Positions 1-8,817 of a DNA stretch of 64,000 bases are shown here, piece by piece. Both the position numbers and the translations under genes were made by a program. Position 1 is the stretch's first letter; each line of letters begins with the position of its first letter. The DNA is from Alicyclobacillus kakegawensis NBRC 103104 (GTDB lineage Bacteria > Bacillota > Bacilli > Alicyclobacillales > Alicyclobacillaceae): contig NZ_BCRP01000005.1 of the NCBI RefSeq assembly GCF_001552655.1, positions 155,289 through 219,288 of the forward strand, read 5' to 3'. Below the pieces are notes generated by a model. That model was not told where the DNA came from. It saw nothing but the letters and a program-made list of their open reading frames with translations, and ran no database searches.

Positions 1-429
1 CAAGGCGCCGCCACTTCTCTTGCATTTTCTCGACACCTCTCTCGTAGGAAATCCTAGCAATTAGGAAAAATCCTAGAATCGAAAGAGGTCGGTTGCACTA
101 CTCGCTCCCCCGAATCCAAGTGCCCAAATACAGATTCGGCTTCATCACTCCCTGCTTTGGCATAAAGTATATAGGTTGTCTGACCCAGCGACAAGATGGA
201 ACAAATTGTTTCGTGGCTCTGAAATGTTGTACCTTTCAATTATAATTTTCAACGACTTCGCCCTCGCTGCCCATCCCAAGATACGCGACAACGGGTTCCG
301 AGCGCTCGCCTTCAGCAAACCTTCAGTTTCCCTTCAACCGAGTTTCAGGTGTGTGTCCCATCATGCAGCTTGGGCCCAGCCGGCCCTTGCTGGGTCCCGT
401 TTCTTACCATGCCCGTAGGAGTGGAGCAC
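1..429. other. Leader region without a convincing gene
   Basis: Short open frames occur on both strands here, but none has a ribosome binding site or a recognisable product. A TATAAT hexamer lies at 241-246, but no good -35 box sits 16-18 bp upstream, so it is only a weak candidate for the promoter of the operon that starts at 430. Two tandem palindromes at 45-76 are listed separately. Confidence 0.5.
45..76. promoter_or_regulatory. Two tandem TAGGA...TCCTA palindromes
   Basis: TAGGAAATCCTAG at 45-57 is followed by TAGGAAAAATCCTAG at 62-76. Both are dyads with arms TAGGA/TCCTA, spaced about 17 bp start to start. Tandem dyads like this often mark protein binding sites. Which gene they serve is unknown, since they lie about 350 bp upstream of the first gene. 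Confidence 0.3.
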
Positions 430-2823
430 ATGGAGCATAGACGAAACCCGCGCTGGCGGCTGCATCACCTCATACTCGCAGCCATCCTTGCGCTCTCCGC
501 GTTTCTCAACCTGTACGGCTTGAACCAGGAGGGCTACGGCAACGAGTACTATGCGGCTGCCGTCAAGAGCATGCTCATGAACTGGCACAACTTCTTTTTC
601 AATTCCTTCGATCCGAACGGCTTCATCACCATCGACAAGCCGCCTGTGGACTTTTGGATCCAGGCGCTGTTCGCGTGGGTGTTTGGTTTCCACGGGTGGG
701 CGCTGATGTTGCCCCAGGCCCTGGCCGGCATCGGTTCGGTAGCGCTGCTGTACCACCTGGTGCGCCGTGTGTTCGGCATCGCCGCCGGCCTCATCGCTGC
801 CCTGGTGATGGCGCTCACCCCGATTGCTGTGGCCGTGCAGCGCACCAACCAGGTGGACGGCCTGCTCGTCTTCGTCATGTTGCTGGCCGCCTGGTGCCTG
901 TTCCGGGCGCTGGAGACGCGACGGCTGCGCTGGTTGATGGGGGTGGCCGTATTCATCGGCCTTGGTTTCAACATCAAGATGATGGAAGCCTACCTCATGC
1001 TGCCGGCCGTCTACCTGACCTACCTGCTGGCCCGGCGCCTCCGTTGGCGCAGGAAGCTCCTGCAGTTGGCCGCCATGACGGGCGTGTTGGCCGCGGTGTC
1101 CTTCTCCTGGGCGGTGGCCGTCGACGCCACCCCGGCCAGTGAACGGCCGTACGTCGGCAGCACGCAGACGAACAACGAGATGGAACTTATCTTCGGTTAC
1201 AACGGATTGGAGCGCCTGACTGGACAGATGCACGGCGCATCAGGCGCAAACAGCGCGCCGATGCAGGCGGCCTCCAGCGCGTCTGGCTCGGCCGGCACGG
1301 TCTCAAGCGCCAGGGAACAGGTGGGTGCTGGCACCAGCCCATGGCGCACGGGCGGGACGGGAGGCCAAGCCACAGCCGAGCGCTCAGGCTGGCTGCGCGG
1401 CGGCATGGGCGGAGGCGGCATGTTCAACACCGGCAGGCCCGGTCCGCTGCGGCTGTTCCAGTCCGAGCTAGGCGGGCAAATCGGATGGCTGTTGCCGATA
1501 GCGCTCGTCTCCTTGGTGGCGCTGCTGCGGCGCGTGCGCTGGCGCCGGCCGCTCAGCCGGCGTGAACAACACGCTGTGTTCTGGGCCGCCTGGTTGCTGC
1601 CGATGGCAGTGTTCTTCAGCATCGCGGGCTTCTTCCATCAGTACTACTTGATCACGATGGCCCCGGGCATCGCCGCCCTGACGGGTGCCGGGTTTGCCCA
1701 AATGTGGCGAGACGCGCGGGCTAACAGCCGCTGGCGCTGGGTGATCCCGGCCGCGGCCCTGGTCGACTTTGTCTACCAGGTGACATTGGTCCTGCCCTAC
1801 CCGCAGGTGCGCGTTCCACTGATTGCCGGAGGCGCAATCCTGCTCGCCCTGTTCGCGCTCGCGATCTGGCGCGCCCTGCGGCAGCCAACCGCGCACGCAC
1901 CCGGCTTCCGCCCGGAGGCATCCGGATTTCGGCCCGCCGCTCCGAACGCGGCAGGCTTGGGCCTGCGGCGGGCCGGAGCGGCGGCCGGTGTGGCAGCGTT
2001 GCTCGTCGCCCCTGGCTACTGGGCATTCACCCCCATCCAGTACGGGGTGAACGCGGTCATGCCAGCGGCCGGCCCGACCGGGACGTTCACCCGCACCAGC
2101 CTGCCCTTCTTCGCAGCGACCGGGCAGAGAGGAAACTTCCAGCCAGGCCGTTGGGTGGGCCGGTTTTCTAGCGGGGAAACAGGCGGCTCCCCCGGAAGCA
2201 GTTGGAACGGAGCAGCCGGTAGGCGCTTTGGCCGCGGCTACTTTGCCGGCGGCGCGCGCGGGTACAGCGGGGCTTTCCCCGGCGCCACCAACGGCGGCAG
2301 CTTCCCAGGCGCAAGCGGCAGTGCCAACAGCGGCCTCGGCAACGGACCGGACGGGAGCAAGCGCGGGTTGAGCGACGTCCAAACGGTGGACAGCGCACTG
2401 ATAAAATACCTGGAGCGCCACTACAAGGCCTCGGCCGGGGCGTATCTGGTGGCGACGCAGAACGCCAACCAGGCCGCGCCCATCATCCTCCAAACCGGTC
2501 TGCCGGTCATGGCGATGGGCGGCTTTTCGGGGTCGGACCCGGCCGTAACCGTCCAGGAACTGCAGCAGTTGACCCAATCCGGCAAGCTGCGCTACTTTTT
2601 GATTCAATCAAGCGGGCGGTTTGGCGGGCAATCGCAGGTCACCCAGTGGATCCTCCAACACTGCAAGGTGGTACCGGAATCAGCCTGGACCTCGTCGTCC
2701 GCATCCACCGGATCGTCGACTCAATCCGCTGCGGCCGGCCGGAATGCGGCTTCCGCGCAGGGGCAGGGTGGATTTTTGAGACAGGGAGGCGCACAGCTGT
2801 ATGAATACACCGGCTCCAAATGA
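430..2823 (+). CDS. GT-C (family 39/ArnT-like) membrane glycosyltransferase
   Basis: A 797-residue multi-spanning membrane protein of the PMT/ArnT-like family 39 glycosyltransferases, which move a sugar from a polyprenyl-phosphate donor to an acceptor on the outer face of the membrane. The first transmembrane helix (about 13-31) is followed by GYGNEYY, where Glu39 occupies the place of the catalytic acid of GT-C enzymes, then the conserved TIDKPP loop near 68-73. Two low-complexity Gly/Ser-rich stretches (about 320-345 and 555-660) separate the membrane part from a soluble C-terminal domain. This resembles the YkcB type of Bacillus subtilis. The ATG at 430 is chosen because AGGAG at 417-421 sits 8 bp upstream; an ATG at 409 lacks such a site. 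The gene overlaps the next by 23 bp. Acceptor and sugar are unknown. Confidence 0.85.
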   Translation: MEHRRNPRWRLHHLILAAILALSAFLNLYGLNQEGYGNEYYAAAVKSMLMNWHNFFFNSFDPNGFITIDKPPVDFWIQALFAWVFGFHGWALMLPQALAGIGSVALLYHLVRRVFGIAAGLIAALVMALTPIAVAVQRTNQVDGLLVFVMLLAAWCLFRALETRRLRWLMGVAVFIGLGFNIKMMEAYLMLPAVYLTYLLARRLRWRRKLLQLAAMTGVLAAVSFSWAVAVDATPASERPYVGSTQTNNEMELIFGYNGLERLTGQMHGASGANSAPMQAASSASGSAGTVSSAREQVGAGTSPWRTGGTGGQATAERSGWLRGGMGGGGMFNTGRPGPLRLFQSELGGQIGWLLPIALVSLVALLRRVRWRRPLSRREQHAVFWAAWLLPMAVFFSIAGFFHQYYLITMAPGIAALTGAGFAQMWRDARANSRWRWVIPAAALVDFVYQVTLVLPYPQVRVPLIAGGAILLALFALAIWRALRQPTAHAPGFRPEASGFRPAAPNAAGLGLRRAGAAAGVAALLVAPGYWAFTPIQYGVNAVMPAAGPTGTFTRTSLPFFAATGQRGNFQPGRWVGRFSSGETGGSPGSSWNGAAGRRFGRGYFAGGARGYSGAFPGATNGGSFPGASGSANSGLGNGPDGSKRGLSDVQTVDSALIKYLERHYKASAGAYLVATQNANQAAPIILQTGLPVMAMGGFSGSDPAVTVQELQQLTQSGKLRYFLIQSSGRFGGQSQVTQWILQHCKVVPESAWTSSSASTGSSTQSAAAGRNAASAQGQGGFLRQGGAQLYEYTGSK

Positions 2824-3880
2824 GTTTCGCCGGCCGCAGGGCGACCCGCGGACGCCGCAGTTCGCATCCGCACACCACCGGGTGGACGCGGCTTCGCACG
2901 CGGGGCCGGCGTTCGGCCCGGCAGCCGCAGAGGCCGTGCGTTACTCGGTCGTCATCCCGGTCTACAACGAGGAAGCGGTGCTGCCGGTGACCTACGAGCG
3001 GCTCAAGCCGGTCATGGATCAGTTGGGCCATCCGTACGAGATCCTGTTTGTCGACGATGGCAGCCAGGACACTTCCGGGGCCTGGCTCACCTCCCTCGCG
3101 CAGCGCGACGCGCACGTGCGGGTGCTCCACTTCTCGCGCAACTTCGGCCACCAGGCGGCGATTACGGCCGGGATCGATTACGCCCGCGGCGCGGCGGTCA
3201 TCGTCATGGACGCGGATTTGCAAGATCCGCCGGAACTCATCCCGGAGCTGATCGCCAAATGGCAGCAAGGGTACGATGTGGTCTACGCCCAACGCACCCG
3301 CCGCCGCGGCGAAGGGGTCTGGAAACGCACAACCGCGGCCGCGTTCTACCGCGTTCTCGGCGCGCTCACCGACATCCAGATCCCCATGGACACGGGGGAC
3401 TTCCGCCTGATGGACGCCACGGTCTGCCAGGTGCTGCGAAAACTGGACGAGCGCGGACGGTTTGTGCGCGGGCTGGTGGCCTGGGTTGGCTTCCGCCAGA
3501 CGGCGGTGCCGTATGTTCGGGACCCCCGCTACGCCGGGGAGACGAAATACCCGCTGCGGAGGATGCTGCGCCTGGCGGGCGACGCCGTCACTTCCTTCTC
3601 CACCAGGCCGTTGCTGTGGCCGCTGTACCTAGGCGCGTTGGCTATGGCGATTGGACTCGGCCTGGCGCTGGCGACGCTGGTTGAAGGCATGGCGGGCGGC
3701 GCTTGGCCCGTCGTGCTGTGGCTTACAGCTCTCATCATTGGGCTGTCCGGGATAGAACTGTCCGCCCTCGGCGTCCTCGGCCAGTACGTCGCACGCATTC
3801 ACAGCGAGAGCCGCCGCCGGCCGCTGTACGTGGTCGCCGGCAAGGATGGGTTTGACGACGGATTGGGCGCGGAGACATGA
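2801..3880 (+). CDS. GT2 polyprenyl-phosphate sugar synthase (DPM1/YkcC-like)
   Basis: A 359-residue family 2 glycosyltransferase of the dolichol-phosphate-mannose-synthase/GtrB type, which loads a sugar from a nucleotide donor onto undecaprenyl phosphate at the cytoplasmic face. The GT-A fold begins near residue 48 (VVIPVYNEE), with FVDDGS near 83-88 and the metal-binding DADLQDPPE near 137. Two C-terminal transmembrane helices (about 268-330) anchor it. The first 45 residues are a variable, Pro/Ala-rich tail. It overlaps the preceding GT-C gene and, by ATGA, the following gtrA-like gene, so the three probably form one glycosylation module. Confidence 0.9.
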   Translation: MNTPAPNEFRRPQGDPRTPQFASAHHRVDAASHAGPAFGPAAAEAVRYSVVIPVYNEEAVLPVTYERLKPVMDQLGHPYEILFVDDGSQDTSGAWLTSLAQRDAHVRVLHFSRNFGHQAAITAGIDYARGAAVIVMDADLQDPPELIPELIAKWQQGYDVVYAQRTRRRGEGVWKRTTAAAFYRVLGALTDIQIPMDTGDFRLMDATVCQVLRKLDERGRFVRGLVAWVGFRQTAVPYVRDPRYAGETKYPLRRMLRLAGDAVTSFSTRPLLWPLYLGALAMAIGLGLALATLVEGMAGGAWPVVLWLTALIIGLSGIELSALGVLGQYVARIHSESRRRPLYVVAGKDGFDDGLGAET

Positions 3881-4323
3881 CGGATACCGGGCGTGCACCG
3901 GGTGTCGCCGGCCAAGGGGAGACCCGATTCGGTCAGGCCGTGATGCCACAAGCGATGCGGTTTGCGCTCATCGGCATGTTCAACACCGGCCTTGACGTGG
4001 GCGTGTTCTGGCTGCTCGTGCACCTTGGCCGCTGGCCATGGCTTGTGGCCCAGTGCGTCAGCTACACCTGCGGCCTCGTCAACAGCTACCTGTGCAACCG
4101 CACCTTCACGTTCCGGCAACAGGCGCACCCCAGCCTCCGGGAGGCGTTGCGCTTTGCGGCGGTGAACGGGCTCTCCTGCGGCCTGTCCCTTGCGCTCCTC
4201 GCCATCCTGCGGCACGCAGGCTGGCCGGCGCTGGGAGTCAAGATGACAGCCACCGGCCTCACCACCGTCGTCAACTTCGCCGGCGGCCGCTGGTGGGTGT
4301 TCCGCAGCCGCCCCATTCGCTAG
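3877..4323 (+). CDS. GtrA-family membrane protein
   Basis: A 148-residue protein with about four transmembrane helices. It matches the GtrA family: start MRFALIGMFNTGLDVGVFW, the SYxxGLVNSYLCNRTFTF motif, and a C-terminal GGRWWVF. GtrA proteins are thought to help translocate undecaprenyl-phosphate-linked sugars across the membrane. This fits its place between a GT2 synthase and a signalling pair, in the same operon as a GT-C transferase. The start overlaps the previous stop (ATGA), implying translational coupling. Confidence 0.88.
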   Translation: MTDTGRAPGVAGQGETRFGQAVMPQAMRFALIGMFNTGLDVGVFWLLVHLGRWPWLVAQCVSYTCGLVNSYLCNRTFTFRQQAHPSLREALRFAAVNGLSCGLSLALLAILRHAGWPALGVKMTATGLTTVVNFAGGRWWVFRSRPIR

Positions 4324-4344
4324 AATGGAACCCGAGGTGACACT

Positions 4345-5028
4345 GTGTACAACAACGCCGATATCCGCATTCTCGTCGTGGACGACGAGCCGAACATACT
4401 CCAGTTTCTAGAATTCGGACTGAAGAACGAAGGTTTTCAGGTCGAAACCTGCGCTGACGGGCTGGAAGCGGTCAACCGCGCCCAGGGCTTCCGCCCGCAC
4501 GTGGTTATCCTCGACGTCATGATGCCCGGCATCAGCGGCTTCGAAGTGTGCAGTTTGCTCAAACGCAGCCAGAACGTGGCCGTCATCCTGCTGACCGCGA
4601 AGGATGAAGTCGAAGACCGGGTCAAAGGGTTGAACCTGGGCGCCGACGACTACGTGGTCAAACCGTTCAGCTTTCAGGAACTGTTGGCGCGCATCCACGC
4701 GCGCATCCGCGGCCAGTTTCCACAACTATTGGACGAAGTGAGGATTGGACCGTTTCACATCGACGACGCTCGCAAGGAAATCCGCTACCAGGGACGGGCG
4801 CTCGCGCTCTCGACGACCGAATACGACGTCCTGCGCTACCTGGTGCTCAACCACGGCATCGTGCTCAGCAAAGCGAAGATCTTGGACGAAGTATGGGGCT
4901 ACGACTTCCAGGGGCAAGACAACATCGTCGAGGTCTATGTCAAATCCCTGCGCGACAAGCTGGGCGACAGCGACCACCGGCTCATCCGCACCGTGCGCGG
5001 GCTCGGCTACAGGGTGGACCTGCCATGA
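4345..5028 (+). CDS. OmpR/PhoB-family response regulator
   Basis: A 227-residue two-domain regulator. The receiver domain shows the acidic pair Asp13/Asp14, the phosphoacceptor Asp57 (ILDVMMP), Thr84 and Lys106 (KPF). The C-terminal winged-helix domain carries the typical LSTTEYDVLRYL and VRGLGYRV motifs. It starts with GTG, 4 bp after GAGGTGA. It lies 21 bp behind the gtrA-like gene and overlaps the kinase gene by ATGA. The layout implies co-transcription with the glycosyltransferases. Whether the pair controls that operon cannot be told from the sequence. Confidence 0.93.
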   Translation: MYNNADIRILVVDDEPNILQFLEFGLKNEGFQVETCADGLEAVNRAQGFRPHVVILDVMMPGISGFEVCSLLKRSQNVAVILLTAKDEVEDRVKGLNLGADDYVVKPFSFQELLARIHARIRGQFPQLLDEVRIGPFHIDDARKEIRYQGRALALSTTEYDVLRYLVLNHGIVLSKAKILDEVWGYDFQGQDNIVEVYVKSLRDKLGDSDHRLIRTVRGLGYRVDLP

Positions 5029-6698
5029 CGAGGCTGCCGTTTCAACTCCCCCGCTCCCTGCGCGCGCAGCTTTTGGTCCGGTGCCTGGCCATCCTGGCCG
5101 GGCTGCTCGTGTTTATCGGCTTCTTTCAATACCTGGCGATGAGCCGCTTTGTGTACCAGAACACGGCGCACATGGTGCACACCCAGGTGCGTGCCCTGCC
5201 GCTGCGCTTTTGGCTGCACGATGCGCCGCGCCTGGAAGGTAGATGGGCCGCGGGCAGCCTTCTCAACCCTGGAGCCGCCTTTACCGACAGCGGCACGGCG
5301 AGCCCAGGCAAGGCCCGTGGGAACGCCACCGTCCCGCGTGAAAGCGGTGCATCCAGCGGGAGCACGACTGATGCGGTCAATGCCGATCCGTCCCTATCCA
5401 CAGCGACCGGCAACCCGACGGCCGCGCAGCGCCCGTTACCCATCCCGTTCACACTGCCCGGGGCCATCGTCACCTTCATCGACGACACGGGCGGGTTTCA
5501 CGAGCTGTTCCACCCACAGCAGGCGGATGCCGCGCCGCACCTGCCGAAGACTGTTTACCAGGCCGCGCTGACGTACGGGCAGGCTGACAACCAGTACCAA
5601 ATCGTCAAGACACCAGCCGGCGCGCAATTGGTCGTGTTAACGCCCATCGGTCCGCCCGGGCAGCCGTCCGGACTCATCCAGGTCAGCGCCGATGTCGCCC
5701 AAATTCGCCACGTCGTCGTGCAGCAACTGCTGGTCTTCATCATCCTGGCCGCGGCCGCGCTCTTGGCTGCCATCCTGGCGCTGACCCCGACGGTCCGGCG
5801 CACCCTCGTGCCGCTCTCCAGCATGATTCGGACTGTCCGCCACATCGGCGCCGGCAACCTCGCGGAGCGCGTGCAGTTGGTCCGCCCGCAGACCGAGGTG
5901 GCCGTGTTGGCCGAGTCCTTCAACGCCATGCTTGAGCGGTTGGCGCAGGCGTTCGCGAACGAGCGGATCGCGACGGAACGGATGCGCCAATTTGTCGCCG
6001 ACGCTTCGCACGAACTGCGCACGCCGCTGACCTCCATCCGCGGCTTCCTTGAGGTGCTGCAGCGCGGCGCCGCCAAAAACCCCGAGCAGCTGGAACAGGC
6101 GCTCACCAGCATGCGCGCCGAAACGGAACGGCTCAGCCACCTGGTGGAAGACCTGCTGACACTCGCCCGCTTGGACGGCCAGCCGGAGCTGAACCGCCGC
6201 CCGGCTGATCTCGGCGGACTGTTGGACAGGATGCGCCCGCAGTTGGAGGTGCTGGCCGGATCGCGCCAGGTGCGCCTGGACGTGGCATGCCCGGCGCTGG
6301 TCGAAGCGGATGTGGACAAAATGAAGCAGGTGGTGCTCAACCTGTTTCAAAACGCCGTCCACCACACCGCGCCGGACACCGGCCGAATCGAGGTCAGCGT
6401 GCAGGCGGAGCCCGACGCCGTCCTGCTGACCGTGCGCGACAACGGCAGCGGCATCCCGCCTGATCGGTTGCCGCACATCTTTGACCGTTTTTACCGCATC
6501 GACGCCTCCCGCAGCCGTGCGGCCGCCCCCGCGACTCAGGGCGCCGGACTCGGCCTCGCCATCACCCAATCCATCGTCCAGCTGCACGGAGGCAACATCG
6601 AGTGCGAGAGCGAGTTGGGCGTGGGCACCACGTTCACGGTGCGGCTGCCGCCGTGCAACCCGGACCCGGCAAAGCCGGGTGGCGAAGCTGGCCGTTAA
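5025..6698 (+). CDS. Sensor histidine kinase (HAMP, HisKA, HATPase_c)
   Basis: A 557-residue membrane sensor kinase, partner of the preceding regulator. One transmembrane helix lies near 16-39 and a second near 225-248. Between them is an extracytoplasmic sensor of about 185 residues that contains a low-complexity Ala/Ser/Thr-rich insert. A HAMP linker follows, then the H-box DASHELRTPLTS with phospho-acceptor His329, the N box (NLFQNAVHH), DNGSGIP and GAGLGLAI. The ATG at 5025 overlaps the regulator stop; a longer frame begins upstream but would run through the regulator. The ligand is unknown. Confidence 0.92.
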   Translation: MTRLPFQLPRSLRAQLLVRCLAILAGLLVFIGFFQYLAMSRFVYQNTAHMVHTQVRALPLRFWLHDAPRLEGRWAAGSLLNPGAAFTDSGTASPGKARGNATVPRESGASSGSTTDAVNADPSLSTATGNPTAAQRPLPIPFTLPGAIVTFIDDTGGFHELFHPQQADAAPHLPKTVYQAALTYGQADNQYQIVKTPAGAQLVVLTPIGPPGQPSGLIQVSADVAQIRHVVVQQLLVFIILAAAALLAAILALTPTVRRTLVPLSSMIRTVRHIGAGNLAERVQLVRPQTEVAVLAESFNAMLERLAQAFANERIATERMRQFVADASHELRTPLTSIRGFLEVLQRGAAKNPEQLEQALTSMRAETERLSHLVEDLLTLARLDGQPELNRRPADLGGLLDRMRPQLEVLAGSRQVRLDVACPALVEADVDKMKQVVLNLFQNAVHHTAPDTGRIEVSVQAEPDAVLLTVRDNGSGIPPDRLPHIFDRFYRIDASRSRAAAPATQGAGLGLAITQSIVQLHGGNIECESELGVGTTFTVRLPPCNPDPAKPGGEAGR

Positions 6699-6704
6699 CG
6701 GACC

Positions 6705-6727
6705 GCGCACACGCAGCGCGTGCGTTT
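6705..6727. terminator. Weak hairpin between convergent genes
   Basis: CGCAC at 6706-6710 pairs with GTGCG at 6720-6724, and TTT follows on the plus strand. It sits just after the kinase stop and before the end of the convergent dehydrogenase gene. The short stem makes the call tentative. Confidence 0.35.
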
Positions 6728-6732
6728 GGCCC

Positions 6733-7674
6733 TCATGCGCTCGGCTCGGCCAGCGCCCGCGCCACCGCCGCCATGTCGGCATCCGCCAGGCCCTGGTCGG
6801 CCGCCCGGTCATACGCCGACAGCGCCGCCTGGATGGCCGCGCCTGCGTGCCCCAGATCGCCCAGGAACGCCTGCGCCAGGCGCAGGTCTTTGCGCATGTG
6901 TTTGAGCGCGAACGCCGGTGCGTACTCGTCCGCCGTCCACAGCGGCCGCTTCATGGCCAGGATGGGTGACCACATCCCCGTTTCGGCCAGCACCTTGAGG
7001 AACGCCTCCCGGCCCAAACCGGCCTTGTCCGCGGCCGTCAGGCACTCGCCCGCCGCCTCCACCACCACGCCCAGGTACGCGTTGACCAGCAGCTTCATCG
7101 CCGCCCCCCTACCGACCGGGCCCAGGTGGAAAGCGTGTCTGGCCATAGCCGCGAACACCGGTTGCATGCGCGCAAACGCCTCGGCCGATCCGCCCGCCAA
7201 CACCACCAGTTGCCCTTGCTCCGCTGGCTGGACAGATCCGGACACCGGCGCGTCCATGAACTCCAGCCCCGCCTGCGCCAGCCGCTGCGCGACGGCCTGC
7301 GTCTCCTCAACACCGATGGTGCTCTGGTTGACGATGAGGGTTCCCATCGGGACGTGGTCCGCCACGCCGTCCGGTCCAAACAGCACCTCGCGTACCGCCG
7401 CGCCGTCGGCGACCATCAGAATCACCGCGTCACACCCGTCGACCGCTTCGCGCGCTGACGCGCACAGACGTCCCCCGCCCAGGTTGTAGTCCCTCGGCGT
7501 CCGATTGAACGCCCGCACGTCAAACCCCGCCCGCACGAGGTTGCGGGCCATGGGCAGACCCATTGCGCCCAAGCCAATCCAGGCGACCTTGCGGATGGGC
7601 CGGGCGGCGCCCTGGATTCCGCCCGCCGCCTCGCTTTGTGTCGTGGCTGCTGTCGTCCGCATCTCCTGCTGCAT
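6733..7674 (-). CDS. 3-hydroxyisobutyrate dehydrogenase-like NAD(P)-dependent oxidoreductase
   Basis: A 313-residue protein of the beta-hydroxyacid dehydrogenase family (3-hydroxyisobutyrate, tartronate semialdehyde and glyoxylate reductases). The Rossmann motif WIGLGAMGLPMA opens the NAD(P) domain. MDAPVSG is the substrate-site signature, and the conserved catalytic Lys lies in GAAMKLLVN. An all-helical C-terminal domain follows. The ATG at 7674 is preferred over one at 7689 because GGGAG sits 6-7 bp before it. The gene stands alone, convergent with the two-component operon, so the substrate cannot be assigned. Confidence 0.85.
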   Translation of the reverse strand: MQQEMRTTAATTQSEAAGGIQGAARPIRKVAWIGLGAMGLPMARNLVRAGFDVRAFNRTPRDYNLGGGRLCASAREAVDGCDAVILMVADGAAVREVLFGPDGVADHVPMGTLIVNQSTIGVEETQAVAQRLAQAGLEFMDAPVSGSVQPAEQGQLVVLAGGSAEAFARMQPVFAAMARHAFHLGPVGRGAAMKLLVNAYLGVVVEAAGECLTAADKAGLGREAFLKVLAETGMWSPILAMKRPLWTADEYAPAFALKHMRKDLRLAQAFLGDLGHAGAAIQAALSAYDRAADQGLADADMAAVARALAEPSA

Positions 7675-7817
7675 ACGTTTCACTCCCATCTCATCGGTTC
7701 ACAAGGGCAACCCTTTCCGGTGATAGTATAGGACGGCATGGGATGAGACGATGGGTGACTAAAACAGGATTTCGGTTGCGTCCGTCAAACCTAGGTTGCC
7801 GCTGATGGCGCGCCGGC

Positions 7818-8174
7818 CTATCCCAGGTCGGAAGGATGAGCGTCGTCCGCCTCTTCCGCTTCCACATACCGCTTGAGCGCGGCCAGCTTTTCATCCCAAA
7901 ATCGCTCGTAATCGGCGAGCCAACGCTTGACCTCCAGCAGCGGCTGGGGCTGTAAATGGTACCGAGTTTCCCGTCCAACCCTGCGGCTTTTCACGAGCCC
8001 AGCTTCGCCAAGCACGCGCAGGTGTTTGTTCACTGCGGTGCGGCTTATCGGCAGGCGGTCACTGATGGACGCAATCGACAGTTCGTCCGCCTCCGCCAGG
8101 AGTCGAATCACCTGGCGCCGGTTGGGATCCGCGATGGCCTGGAACACGTCATGTCGGACGGCAGTGCGCATCAT
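7818..8174 (-). CDS. ArsR-family winged-helix repressor
   Basis: A 118-residue ArsR/SmtB-type DNA-binding protein. Residues about 8-80 form the winged helix: DVFQAIADPNRRQVIRLLAE, then the recognition segment ISRTAVNKHLRVL. No cysteine pair of metal-sensing type is seen, so it is probably not a metal sensor but the type paired with AHSA1/START proteins. Its ATG overlaps the stop of the START-domain gene (ATGA), so the two are translationally coupled, with the regulator second. Confidence 0.9.
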   Translation of the reverse strand: MMRTAVRHDVFQAIADPNRRQVIRLLAEADELSIASISDRLPISRTAVNKHLRVLGEAGLVKSRRVGRETRYHLQPQPLLEVKRWLADYERFWDEKLAALKRYVEAEEADDAHPSDLG

Positions 8175-8590
8175 TTCTCAACATAGCCTCGCAAGGACTC
8201 AAAGACCAGGCGATTCCATCCGCCATCCATGCGATCCCGAACCACCGTGTGGGATTCACCAAACTCGGTCACCTTCTCGGCATCCCAGCCAGAATGGACA
8301 AGCGTCAGTTCCGTTTTCCCGTTTAGGTCTTTCAACTCAAACAGGACGTGCCAGTCCTTGCCCCAGTTGAACCCTATGCGGTGGGGCGGATTGACCTCTG
8401 TGACTTTGCAGGGCGACTTTCCCCAGGGACCTGCGTCCAGCATGAATTCATGACCGACAACAGGTTGAAAGTCGCTTGGCATAAACCACGCGGCAATGCC
8501 TTCCGCTGTGGCAACCGCCTTCCACACCTTGTCAATCGGCGCATTCAAAAGGACGGTCTTGCGAATATCGGAGATTTTCGAGTCTGGCAT
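8171..8590 (-). CDS. SRPBCC (AHSA1/START-like) domain protein
   Basis: A 139-residue single-domain protein of the AHSA1-like SRPBCC fold: TVLLNAPIDKVWKAV at the start, then GIAAWFMPSDFQP and a C-terminal GGWNRLVFESLRGYV helix. These proteins bind small hydrophobic ligands. They very often pair with an ArsR regulator, as here, and may serve as a ligand sink or effector. GGAGGT precedes the ATG at 8590. Actual ligand unknown. Confidence 0.88.
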   Translation of the reverse strand: MPDSKISDIRKTVLLNAPIDKVWKAVATAEGIAAWFMPSDFQPVVGHEFMLDAGPWGKSPCKVTEVNPPHRIGFNWGKDWHVLFELKDLNGKTELTLVHSGWDAEKVTEFGESHTVVRDRMDGGWNRLVFESLRGYVEK

Positions 8591-8627
8591 CCTTTTACCT
8601 CCAGCCGCTTTGACATGACACCCAAAG

Positions 8628-8668
8628 GTGTTATTTCAACACTATATGAATCCTTGGGAATGTGTCAA
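8628..8668 (-). promoter_or_regulatory. SigA promoter with overlapping dyad for the START/ArsR operon
   Basis: On the minus strand TTGACA (8668-8663) is followed after 16 bp by TATAGT (8646-8641). The dyad GTGTT-N5-AACAC at 8628-8642 overlaps the end of the -10 box, a good place for ArsR autorepression. A second short dyad (ACACC/GGTGT) lies just downstream. Confidence 0.6.
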
Positions 8669-8715
8669 GCACGCTGGCCGGATGACGTCCGCCTCCTTGT
8701 CCCGCACATGAAAGC

Positions 8716-8748
8716 GAGGCGCGCGTTCCCAATGGAAACACGCGCCTC
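8716..8748 (-). terminator. Hairpin downstream of fliS
   Basis: A 12-bp stem with one mismatch (8716-8727 with 8737-8748) and a 9-nt loop lies about 70 bp past the fliS stop in the direction of flagellar transcription. Only a short TTT follows, so termination strength is uncertain. Confidence 0.5.
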
Positions 8749-8817
8749 ATACCGATGATTCCAATAGCGTGATACCAAATGTGGCTGCCGGACCGCACCG
8801 CGCATTGCGCCGGTGGA

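Noticed and set aside
4357..4366. GCCGATATC at the start of the response regulator gene as a third sigma-D promoter
   Set aside because: It lies inside coding sequence and has no CAAG or TAAA 15 bp upstream.
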